Below are positions 1-9,514 of a stretch of 64,000 bases of DNA, one piece after another. Below the pieces are notes generated by a model that did not search any database, was not told the origin of the DNA, and saw only the letters and a program-made list of their open reading frames with translations. The position numbers and the translations under genes are program-made. The DNA is from Dacryopinax spathularia (lineage: Eukaryota > Basidiomycota > Dacrymycetes > Dacrymycetales > Dacrymycetaceae), in assembly GCA_037974965.1 (NCBI GenBank), contig JBBPFI010000013.1, positions 992,001-1,056,000 of the forward strand, read 5' to 3'. Position 1 is the first letter of the stretch. Each line of letters starts with the position of its first letter.

Positions 1-112
1 ATCCCCGACCCGTCCCTCCGGCCCAAACTTGACAACAATGTGAAGGCCGGCTTAGGTTGGTCTTCTCGTTCTCTTCGCTTTCCAGCCCACTGACCATGTG
101 TGGGATCAGGCA

Positions 113-1019
113 GCACCACCGACCTCAACAAACCCCTGCCTCATGGTGCGCAATTCACCCTTACCTTTGGCCTCGGCAATGAGCAGAAGCCTGCCTCGTC
201 ACCTCTCCGTGATGCAATGCATGCAATGCACAGAAAGCTCGCTGAGGAAACTGCGGCTCGTCACGGGGCTGAGCTGCTCCTCCTCGATAAAACATCGCCA
301 GGTGAGTGCACTCCCATCTACCTGCAGCCCTTTCGCTGCTAATGGACTATGCAGCGCCGACAACCAAAGCCACCAAGGCCAAGGGGAAGCCCAAGGGGAC
401 GGATGAGATCACTGCACCCGTTCCGGCCCAGCTCAGTGACCCGGCCTACGTCTTGAGCGTCTTGGAAGAGAACACGCGGATCATGGCCGAGAACAAGAAG
501 GTCATGGTGGAGTTCAAAACGGCCTTGGCGAAGAGCAATGAGCAGGTTAAAGAGTACCAGGCGCTGTGGGCACAGCACCAGGACCAGCTCTATGCCGTTG
601 GGATCATGGCACTGGTGCGTTGAGCTTTCACCTATGCATGTCACAATGCTGAGCTTTTTGTGCAGCACCGTGATGAGCTTGCCAAGATCCAGCGACGTGA
701 AATCATCGGTCGTGCTTGCAAGCTGCTCATCCTTCTCCTTGGTGCCTCCCCCTTTATGTCCTGGAGCGACTTTCAGTCCCAGTACCCTCTTGAGACGGTG
801 CTTGCGGATCAGCGCTTCAGGACGCACCAGGCCTGGAGGCATCTCCGTCGTCGTGAGCTTGAGTTCCTCTATGGCATGCATGGTGGCGACGAGACCTACA
901 GGATGGGTAACGTTGCTGCCCACGAGTTTAGCAACCATGTGCTGGTCATAGCTGCTCGTGAGACTGAGGGTGAGCAAGCCACCTTGCTGGGCTCCCTTGT
1001 CGACCTCTTCTCCAACTAG
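113..1019 (+). CDS. Partial coiled-coil family protein (member 1 of 4)
   Basis: Likely multi-exon gene whose 5' end is unclear and may lie left of the window. Exons read about 113-301, 347-614 and 666-1019, with introns of about 45 bp (GTGAGT...GCAG) and 51 bp (GTGCGT...GCAG). The first visible exon has a TTDLNKPLPHG stretch that resembles the second exon of the member at 14327. The middle exon is a charged, helix-rich segment (EENTRIMAENKKVMVEFK). The last exon carries the C-terminal domain shared by all four members: DELAKIQRREII, a Leu-rich helix, W..F...YP, LADQRF, W..L.RRELEFL. Function is unknown. Next downstream is a second member of the family. I am confident that it is a gene and unsure of its start. 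Confidence 0.6.
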
Positions 1020-1127
1020 TTGTCTTTACCCTGTCCACGTTACCTGTTGCATGTGATACCGCCAATGATATATCTGTGTCCTGCCAATAACAGAGTGCAC
1101 TCGACATGTCAGACTGCACTCAGTGTA

Positions 1128-1372
1128 ATGGAGTACACCCGCGTGATGGAGCTGATTCAATGAGGGAGTCCATCCGCGTGACGGAGTCCATAGTGTGACG
1201 GAGCTGATTCGGTCAGGGTTCACTCCTGCATGACGGAGTACGCCCAGCATGACGGAGCTGATTCAATGAGGGTCCACTGCCGCATGACGGAGTACACCCA
1301 GCATGACGGAGCTGATTCAATGAGGGTCCACTCCCGCATGACGGAGTACACCCAGCATGACGGATCTCAGTC
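1128..1372. repeat. Tandem minisatellite, 'gacggag' units
   Basis: Imperfect tandem copies of a unit of about 50 bp containing GACGGAGCTGATTCAATGAGG and GACGGAGTACACCCAGCATGA. The last three copies are nearly identical. The core TGACGGAG is the reverse complement of the CTCCGTCA/CTCCGTCG core found in the minisatellites at 2.4-2.8 kb and 8.9-9.3 kb. The repeat separates two members of the coiled-coil family, and I see no gene in it. Confidence 0.85.
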
Positions 1373-1447
1373 CGGATGCAAATCAGCTACCTTACAACGT
1401 CACACAAGCACATCCTCTCCTTCGCATCTCATCTCCCCGACCCCACC

Positions 1448-2309
1448 ATGTCCCCGCCGTCAACAAGCACTCTTCCATCCCCCTCCTTCTTCCACAGCTC
1501 CCCAAAGATGGCCACGCAAAAAGCTGAGAGCCCCGACAAAGGTGTTGGTGAGGAAAGCAAGAGCCTGGGAGAGCATCCTTCCTCCGGTTAGTCCCCAACC
1601 ATGCGCATACATCAGACTTACTCCGTTCTTTGCATAGACGCTCAGGACAAATGTCAGTGCGCGCATCTGGACATTGCAGCTCTCCAGGCCGATCTCCGCA
1701 ACATGGTTATACGCATCCGCAATCTCGAGCAAGAGGGCAAGACCCAGTGGGAGCGGGGAGACGATGTGCAGAACGAGGTCGAGGCGCTTCAGGAACAAGT
1801 GGATGCTTTGAAACAGCAGAACAGGCTGTTTCAACAGGAGAACGAGCTGCTCTGGCAGAATGTTAAACATTTGCAGGCCAGTACACTCGTGCGTCCCACA
1901 TACTTCTTCCGCTTGGTCTGTGTTCTTACTGTTCCACCAGCACAACAACCTCTGCACGAAGCTGCAGTGGAGGGAGATTATCATGGTCGGTCGCAAAGAG
2001 CTACTCAAGCTACTCAATTGCAACAACCTCCTCTGGAGCGAATTCGTCGTCTCCCACCCAATCAGCACCATCCTTGCCGACAAGCGATTCAAGCAGCATC
2101 CCAAGTGGAAGCATCTAGGCCGTCGGGAGCTCGAGTTTCTTTGCGATAAGCAAGGGGGCAAGAAGATTCGCGAGGCTGGCTTGGGGACCACAGAGGAGGT
2201 GACATTCTCTCCTCTCGGCCTGTTCGAGGCAATCGAGGAGCGGGGCCTTGACCAGCATCAGAGAGCGATGTTGACCAATCTCCTGTCGGTCCATCCCCTC
2301 CATTCGTAG
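1448..2309 (+). CDS. Coiled-coil family protein (member 2), first gene of cassette 1
   Basis: The start ATG at 1448 fits because the same N-terminus (MSPPSTSTLPSP; MSQPSTTTLPSP in the member at 18342) is conserved. About 1589-1650 is an intron (GTTAGT...GCATAG), and a second runs about 1890-1940 (GTGCGT...CCACCAG). The protein is about 240 residues: a Ser/Pro-rich N-terminus, a coiled coil rich in Gln/Glu/Leu (EALQEQVDALKQQNRLFQQE), then the shared C-terminal domain (CTKLQWREIIMVGRKELLKL, LADKRF, W..LGRRELEFL). It is nearly identical to the member at 18342, which points to recent duplication. It lies directly upstream of the RecQ-like gene, as its sister does. I know of no function for this family; oligomerisation through the coiled coil is likely. 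Confidence 0.75.
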
Positions 2310-2424
2310 GCGCTTGCCATCCATGCATAGGCACTCCTGTATATTAGAAAGGTCCCTCAGCGTTAGGGCTAATAATGAAGATGATCCGTCATAGTGCCTA
2401 CAAGCAGGAGAGGTCCGTAACCGA

Positions 2425-2795
2425 GAGTACAATATGCCCGGACTGCTCCATTGCAGTGACCCAGCTCCGGCATAGGGTCAGCAGCTCCGTCTCAGTGAGA
2501 GCAGTTGGTCCCGTCATAGACTGCTCCGTCGCAGTGAGCGGAGTAAGGGTCCCACTCTAAGGGACCCTACTCCGTCACAGGGGAGGGAGCAGCTCCGTCT
2601 CAGTGAGAGCAGTTGGTCCCGTCATAGGCACTAAGACTGCTCCGTCGCGGTGAGCGCAGTAAGGGTCCCACTCTAATTGAGCCTACTCCGTCACAGGGGA
2701 CGAGCAGCTCCGTCTCAGTGAGAGCAGTTGGTCCCATCATAGGCACTAAGACTGCTCCGTCTCAGTGAGCGGTGTCAGTAGGGTCCCTCTGCATC
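2425..2795. repeat. Minisatellite with CTCCGTCGCAGTGAG core
   Basis: Three higher-order copies, spaced about 110-120 bp apart, of a block reading CAGCTCCGTCTCAGTGAG, then GCAGTTGGTCCCGTCATAG, then ACTGCTCCGTCGCAGTGAG. Each block contains several CTCCGTC.CAGTGAG cores. The same core builds the larger array at 8.87-9.33 kb. No coding signal. Confidence 0.85.
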
Positions 2796-2949
2796 TCCGT
2801 CACAGAGAAGTGGGGCTCTGTCTCCATTGTGCTGGTGACACTTGCAGGGTCCACCTTCATTATCCATTGCTGACGGGCAGCTTGTGACCTGAATAGGGTA
2901 AGATGATACCTTTCTGTGCAATACGACCACTCTCCTTTCTTTATCACAC

Positions 2950-3277
2950 CCTCCTTTGGGCAGCAAGACACTCACTCTCGTTTGGAATCACCAACTCTGG
3001 ACCGCGCTATCACACCCAAAAAGGCGACATTCACACACTACAGCCTCCGGTCGACCTGCATCCAGCCGATCCTTGCAAGAACAGTGGTTGAATTTGGATA
3101 GGCCATCTCCTTTCCAAGGACCACCCTCAAAGACGATGACGGCACAGCTCTTTCTACACCCTCATCCTTCACAGTATCACCCTCTTTGCCCCTGTCACAC
3201 CCAGGCCGTTTCCCCGACCTTATATCCTACAGGTAAGCTGCCCGTCCCCCCTTTGTGTCACCGCAGCCCCGCTCACA
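2950..3277 (+). promoter_or_regulatory. Diverged RecQ-type leader region
   Basis: This stretch before the first RecQ-like gene shares words with the two near-identical leader blocks at 17.93-18.34 and 19.85-20.27 kb: CTATCACACCCA, then CCGATCCTTGCAAGAAC, then a TATATC/TATATT element followed by ACAGGTRAG about 40-45 bp before the start codon. The shared order at the same distance from three start codons marks it as a promoter/5' leader. Individual binding sites are not known to me. Confidence 0.5.
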
Positions 3278-6200
3278 ATGGCTCAGTCGACCTCCAAACT
3301 CTGTGCGCTCTGTCAGCAATCCTTTCCAAACAAACACCAGCTCGACCGACATCGAGAAGCGGCTCACCAGGCTCACATCCAGCTTAAGACGCAAGATGGG
3401 CAGGAGCTTTGTACATCGCGCTCGGCCAATCAAGCTTTCCACTGCCCAGCAACCCATTGCTCCTACAGCAGCAAGTCGCCTTCCGCATTTCGCAAGCACT
3501 GGAACAAGAAACACATTCATATCGAAAACGCCCCCTGCAACCCCGTCAATGTCGACAAGGAGTCTTCCTTGCGCCGTCCATCTGCTTCTGATCCGTCCTC
3601 CGACACCGTGCTGGCAAAGGACGATGAGGACGAGGCAGATGAGGGTGGTGAGGACGATGAGGACGAGGCAGATGAGGGTGAGGGTGAGGAGAAAGAGGAC
3701 GAGGCAGATGAGGGTGAGGGTGAGGACAAAGAGGACGAGGCAGATGAGGGTGACGAGGGAGAGGATGAGGAGGGAGAGGCAGATGAGGATGACGATGAGG
3801 AGGATCAGATCGAGAGTAAGGACCAGCAGGGTAGGTGTCTTTGACCCTAACCTTCATTCGCTGCTGACCATCGTCTCAGATCTCCATTTCCCCCCCTCTC
3901 TGTTGCCCTCTTCTCTCCTGCAAGCGGGTACTATGGTGGACCCGATAGAGACGAGCATCGAAGAGCATCCAGACCTCAGCCTCTACAACCTCGCCCTGGC
4001 CATCCCCTTCCGCATCATTGTGTGCCGCCGCTGCTCCTGCGGTGTACCGGTCGAACACCTAGCCGGGCATTGCCAGACGAGTGTACACCACCGCGCGGGT
4101 GATCCATCCCCTCAGCGCCTCACTGCTCTTGCCCAGTCGCTCGCCATCACATCCAGCGACTGCACCATCCCACCCCTCGTCTTCAAGCCGCTGCCTGGTA
4201 TCGTCAGCCCACATCAGGGCTGGCGATGCATCCACCATAACGAGGAAGATGCGCCTTATCACTGCCGCCGCCCTTATGCTTCCAAGACCGCCTTCAAGCA
4301 GCACCTCAATCAACATCACCCAGCCAGCGCACATCAAGTTCGTCGGGTGGAGACCAACTTGCAGAGATGCTGGCTCCAGGCGTTCTCCCTCGCCAAGAAC
4401 TTTGCATTGGGCCGCCCCTTCCTCGTCCAACCCATCAGTCTCGGTGCAACCGCATCCTCTGCCAACATCACAGCTTTTCTGGCCGACGCCAACCTCATCC
4501 GCTCGCAGCGAACCCACTTTGTAGGGAACAGCGTGGAGATGTGCGCCCTGAGCCACTTTAACCTGCGTCGTCCCTGGCTCTCGCTCTTTGAGCAGCTCGA
4601 CACGGCTGCAGTCGCTCAGCTGGGATGCTTGCAGTTTGACAACAGCAAGGGAGAAGCTCCCTTGCGCGCAATCAAGGAGACTTGCCAGCACTACATTGAC
4701 AAGATTCATGGCACTACGATTCCCAGCCTCGATGGGGATAGTGTTTGCTGTCGCCTGGCCATCACAAGCGGGCCGTTTACCCTTGGGCCGCCCCATGGTG
4801 CATACCTCCGCGCCCACTCAACCAAACAGCTCGGCACACTCATCACCCATCTCGTCCTTGCCCTTGTCCGCCTACGTGGGTCGCATGCCCATCTCTATCC
4901 CCCCTACATTCTTGACCTCTCTCCCAAGCAAGAGGAGTGCGCCCAGCACCTCATCAGCAAGGTCTACAACGAAGACCGCTTTGAGGACGAGCTCCATGCC
5001 TTCCTCTTCTCCCTTATCGCCGAGAGGAAGGTCACCAGCCAGGCAATATGGGCGCCACTCGAACGCTTCCTCCTCCTCGCCTGTCTGCAGGACTCGGGCA
5101 TCCTCAAGCCGGTCGAGCTCATCAGTCCGATCACCACCCGCTTCCTCCATCTCCTCCGTGATGTGCTTTGTGAGGAGATCAGCATTCGTGCGGGCAATGT
5201 CTTTGACAGGCAGCTGGCGCTCGTCCATGAGCTCATCCCGCTCTATACCGAGGGAAACGACTATCCGATCGACACCCTCCGCACCGTCTCCACCCTCGTC
5301 ACCGCCATCATCCACAACAAGCCGGCCCTGCCTGACACGCACTGGGACGAGGCACACGAGCATGTCATCCACAAGGGCATCCCCGTCAACATTGCCCACT
5401 TTCGCTCTGCCGCGGTGGCGATTGTCGAGGAGGTGGAGCGGGCTCTGCAGCAGGATGTCTGCCATGGGCTCTGCTTCCCGGAGCTCGATGCATATGTCGA
5501 ACAGGTACTTGACGGCACCTGCTCCATCACCGATTACATTGCCGAGCAAAAGGGCGAGTACTCGTTCCTCACCGACCCGAAGAACATTGAGCTGGAACAG
5601 TTTCGTTCCAACCAGCTCCTCATCGTCGCCATGATCAACCACGATCAAACTGTGCAAGGCGTTCGGCCGCTGCTCACGCGCAGCAACATCCCTGCGCCCG
5701 GCCTTTGCAGTGTTCTGGCCAAGCAGTGGCTCGACACGCTCCGGCCTTTCAAGCTCCAGCTGCTCGTCGCCCTCCACATCACCGGCGGTGGGGTATGTCG
5801 AGGGACTGAGTCCCTCAACTTTCGCATCAGCAACGATGCCAAGGGATCCCGTTCGCTCGTCTTTATGGACAAGCGGCTCGTGTTTGTACGGGACTATCAC
5901 AAGCTGAGCTGGGCCGACTCGCCCAGCAAGACCAGCCTCCGCTGGTTCCCTCGTAGGGTCAGCCGGCTGTTGCTGCTCTACCTCCTCCTCATCCATCCCG
6001 CCGAGCACTACCTGCGCGCCAAATTTGGCAGCCAAGAAGCTGCTACCCTCGCTGCAAACTACCTCAGCGCAGCTGGGGACAACCTCATCACCTCGGAGGA
6101 GCTGTCCGCCTCCCTTCGACGACTCACCCTGAAGCATATGGGTGCAGAGCTTGGCCTCAGGGCGTACCGCCATGTCAACCAGGCTCTGTTGACCCTTGTC

Positions 6201-8483
6201 ACCGACCATCCACTAGGCGAGATTGAGCCTGAGGATGAGCTTGACAGCGGGCTGGATATGCAGAGCGGACATAGCGCCAGAACGGCCCGACACACCTATG
6301 ACCGGCAATCCTCGGTCTATGCGCATACATCTGCAGGCCAGATTGCCATGATGAGGAACGTCAGTCTCAGCTGGCACCACTTTCTTACGCTCGGACCCGC
6401 CGTGAAGACGCTCTCTAGCATGCCATTTGAGGAGACGACCCACCTGCAGTCTAAGGCATTCGTTCCGCCTGCCAAGCGACTACTGCAACCCAGGTCGAGT
6501 CCTGAGACACCCATCCAAATTTTGCGAAGGGTACGCAAGGATCCCAGGGCTGAGTTTCGGTCAATGGAACAGGCCAAGCTCTGCGACCTCATCGTGGCCC
6601 AAGAGAGGCACATCCTCGCCATCCTTCCTACCGCAGCCGGCAAGACCTTTGCGACGGCCTTTGCTTGGTGGATCCGACCAGCCTCGGTCATCGTTTTCGT
6701 ATCTCCCCTCATTGCTCTCCGCGATCAGATGTTTGATCGGCTGGCGGAGATGCATGTCCCTGCACATTCCTGGCGGCCGGGCATCTCTATGGAGCCTGGG
6801 TTTGTCCTCGTCAGCGTTGAGGAAGCCAGTGAGCAAGCATTTGAGCGCTGGCTGCTGTCCAATGCGCAAGCTGGCATCGTGACCCACCTCATCTTTGATG
6901 AGATTCACCAGGTCCTCACCGCCGAACACTATCGCAGCGCTCTACGCCAGTTTGCCTACCTTTCGACCGTCCCACTTCAGCTCGTCTTCCTCACAGCAAC
7001 CCTGCCACTTGCCCATGTCGACCCGCTCTTGCGCATCCTCGAGCTCGATCCCACCGTGGTGGACATCCTTCGTGCGCCTTGCACTACCCGGACGGAGCTC
7101 AGGCTGGACTTTGTCCACACCAAGTCGGAGCAGGATTCGATTGTGCATGCAACCTCCCTTGTTCGGGCACAGGTGCTCAGCCATCGTGAACGAGGCATGG
7201 TCATCACCCGGACACGCCAACAAGCTGTTGAGTTGAGCAATGTGCTCGGCGCCCATCTCTATGTTGGTGACACCGAACGAGAGGCACGAAGGGCGACTCC
7301 ACATGGATGGATCAGAGGGGAAAAGAGCATGTGGCTGGTTGGTACCTCGGCAATTGAGCAAGGCATCGATTACGATGCGGTTCGACACATCATCTTTGTG
7401 GAAGCACCCCACGGCATCACATCATATGTTCAAGGTGCAGGACGAGGCGGTCGACGCATACCCCGCTGTGACGTCGTTCTCTTCTACTCGTCCGTGCCAA
7501 CTCGGGTGCTGCAAGGGGACGACTATGCCGGTCAGAATGCGATGGGAGTGCTCATGTTGACCTCGCTTTGCCGGATGCAGGTCATCTCTGCCCACTTTGA
7601 CAAGCATCCGGTCACCTGCACCGAGCTCGGTCTGTCGGAGGGCAACCGCTGCGACCATTGTCAGCGGCCATCCACCAAGCGCGTCGCAAGTCAGGAGTTG
7701 GAGACGGAACGACCAACCCAGCGAGCACGGGTGATACCGGTGCCTCTTATTCACCCACCCACACCTCCAGCGCCGGTTCCTCACATGGTCCCACCTCCAC
7801 CATCGGCTCCTCGAGTATCTACGACCAGCTCTGGACCATTGATCATCGCCGCCTCGTCCCATCGTCAGGATGTACAGAGTGTGAGGACTGCCACCCTCGA
7901 GCAGCTCTTGCATTGCATGCAAAGGCTCCGACCTCGTGCTCCTCAGCGAGCAGTGTGCTGTCTATGCCAGTTTGCAAGCGCAGAGGCAGTCTGGCTTGAA
8001 GACCGAGGAATGCAGGACGCTCCTTTGGTGCCAGATACCAAGGAGCACAACTTTCCATTCCGATGCAGCATACATCAGGCACTCATTCATTCAGGCAACC
8101 AGGATGTAACCAGGAGGGCCGCTTATCAACAGTTTGCGCGCATCGACACCAACCGCCAACTCGACATTTGCTATCTCTGCGCCTGGCCCAACCAGGCTAG
8201 TCACTCTCCGCATCAAAGGCAGCCATGCACCAATACATCGCCCGACTATCCGGACACTGTCAAGATGCTTGCTTTTGTCGTGCACGGCCGCAAGCCCATC
8301 TTCAAGGCCACCCTTGACCGGATGAAAGTATCGCAACAGCGCAGGGAGACGCTTCAAAGCAATCTCACCCAATTCCAAGACTGGCTCTCCAGACGCGAGC
8401 TCGTCTATGGATCTTTCTGGCTCAAGTTCTTCCATGCCCTTGCCATTGAACTGGGCTGGTTGGTCAATAGTACTCTGTTATAA
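3278..8483 (+). CDS. Giant RecQ-like helicase with C2H2, OrsD-like and tyrosine-recombinase-like regions (cassette 1)
   Basis: Two exons, 3278-3830 and 3880-8483 (49-bp phase-1 intron), give 1718 residues. In order: two C2H2-type fingers (CALCQQSF...H...H near residues 9-31; CPATHCSY...H....H near 55-80); an acidic Asp/Glu tract (about 110-180); an OrsD/DUF3505-like Cys/His region (VCRRCSCGVPVEHLAGH at about 230, C..H...HLNQHH about 100 further on); a region with tyrosine-recombinase spacing (R825, R948, GHS with H982, Y991); and a RecQ-type motor (AAGKT at about 1104, DEIH at 1191, TATLP at 1223, GIDYD at about 1345, QGAGRGGR at 1369). A Cys-rich tail (CCLCQFASAE, CYLCAWPN) follows. Motif II is DEIH rather than the DEAH of the paralogue. 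Helicases of this kind are known at fungal chromosome ends. The SNF2 gene follows 1 kb downstream. ATP-dependent 3'-5' unwinding is expected from the family; the recombinase call is inference. Confidence 0.88.
5700..6360 (+). other. Tyrosine-recombinase-like segment inside RecQ-like helicase 1
   Basis: A sub-region of the helicase gene, about residues 790-1010. ALHITGGGVCRGTESLNF resembles the first catalytic-Arg box of tyrosine recombinases. A Lys (YHK) lies in a beta-rich stretch, AYRHVNQAL resembles box II Arg, and SGHSARTARHTYDR places Tyr exactly nine residues after His, as in canonical LGHSS....Y boxes. The His two residues after AYR is kept, but the usual first His of HxxR is not. The paralogue at 43863-48475 keeps every one of these residues. 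The match was made by eye; a profile search has not been run. Confidence 0.5.
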
Positions 8484-8583
8484 CTCGTCTCCACATGACT
8501 GCTTCCACCCACACCGTTCCCACCCAGACCATAGTAGACTGTTCTCACTCTACCCTGAACACCTTGTACCGTTTTGCCAAGTT

Positions 8584-8842
8584 CAGTTCCGGTGCTGTGA
8601 TGTAGCTCGTGTCTTGTACGAATAGTAGTTCCGGTGCTGTGATGTAGCTTGTGTCTTGTACGAATAGTAGTTCCGGTGCTGTGATGTAGCTCGTGTCTTG
8701 TACGAATAGTAGTTCCGGTGCTGTGATGTAGCTCGTGTCTTGTACAAATAGTAGTTCCGGTGCTGTGATGTAGCTCGTGTCTTGTACAAATAGTAGTTCC
8801 GATGCTGTGATGTAGCTCGTGTCTTGTACGAATAGTAATTTG
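8584..8842. repeat. 39-bp tandem repeat, six to seven copies, after RecQ-like gene 1
   Basis: Near-perfect direct repeats of a 39-bp unit (TAGTTCCGGTGCTGTGATGT, then AGCTCGTGTCTTGTACGAA), starting about 100 bp after the stop codon. Copies differ by one or two bases, so expansion is recent. The open frame it creates on the minus strand is a repeat artefact. Confidence 0.92.
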
Positions 8843-8867
8843 TGAATCCCCTTGCGTGCCTGCCTAA

Positions 8868-9332
8868 GTTACCACCTCCGTCGCAGTCAGGGAACACTTC
8901 CGTCCCCACTGACCAGCTCCGTTGCAGTGATGGAGCACCTCCGTCCTCAGGGTCCATCTCTGTCGCAGTCAGGGAGCACTTCTGTCCTCAGGGTTCACCT
9001 CCGTCGCAGTGAGAAAGGACCTCCGTCCTAGGGACTAGCTCCGTCGCAGTCAGGGAACACTTCCGTCCCCACTGACCAGCTCCGTTGCAGTGATGGAGCA
9101 CCTCCGTCCTCAGGGTCCATCTCCGTCGCAGTCAGGGAGCACTTCTGTCCTCAGGGTTCACCTCCGTCGCAGTGAGAAAGGACCTCCGTCCTAGGGACTA
9201 GCTCCGTCGCAGTCAGGGAGCACTTCCGTCCCCACTGACCAGCTCCGTTGCAGTGATGGAGCACCTCCGTCCTAGGGACTAGCTCCGTCGCAATGATGGA
9301 GCACTTCCGTCCTAGGGACTAGCTCCGTTGTG
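8868..9332. repeat. CTCCGTCGCAGT minisatellite with higher-order period
   Basis: Monomers of about 33-36 bp built on CTCCGTCGCAGT.AGGGAGCAC and TTCCGTCC. A higher-order unit of about 163 bp repeats nearly unchanged (compare from 8878 with from 9041), then a shorter third part. It fills the space between the RecQ-like and SNF2 genes of cassette 1 and ends just before the SNF2 promoter. Confidence 0.9.
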
Positions 9333-9360
9333 CTGGCCAGAATGGCTCCGTTGTCAGGGT

Positions 9361-9370
9361 CATATAAAGG
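9361..9370 (+). promoter_or_regulatory. TATA-like element before SNF2 gene 1
   Basis: CATATAAAGG lies about 150 bp upstream of the ATG at 9515, just after the minisatellite ends. The downstream words GACTGGAATGCAA recur about 240 bp before the start of the second SNF2 gene, which suggests a conserved leader. It is supported only by composition and position. Confidence 0.4.
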
Positions 9371-9514
9371 CCTTTGCGGCACTGCTTGGCCTTTTGGTTT
9401 TGACTGGAATGCAACACACCTAGACAACAACCTTTTCACTGCCGGTATATCCCTCACACCAACGCAGAACAGCCCTCATCTCTTTCCTCTCTCACTATTG
9501 TGTGCACTTCCGCC

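Noticed and set aside
3233-3266. 5'-UTR intron before helicase 1 (GTAAGC...CGCAG)
   Set aside because: Only 34 bp, shorter than any other intron here, and the two sister leaders lack a matching acceptor.
4872-6209. Long minus-strand open frame opposite helicase 1 (and its counterpart 45269-46489)
   Set aside because: It is the antisense shadow of a conserved GC-rich coding region. Composition and length mirror the sense frame, and no splice or family signal supports it.
8584-8842. CRISPR-like array
   Set aside because: The repeats are contiguous with no unique spacers, and the genome is eukaryotic.
8583-8957. Minus-strand frame with NYYSYKTRATSQHR repeats
   Set aside because: It arises from the 39-bp tandem repeat, whose length is a multiple of three. 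No flanking gene structure.
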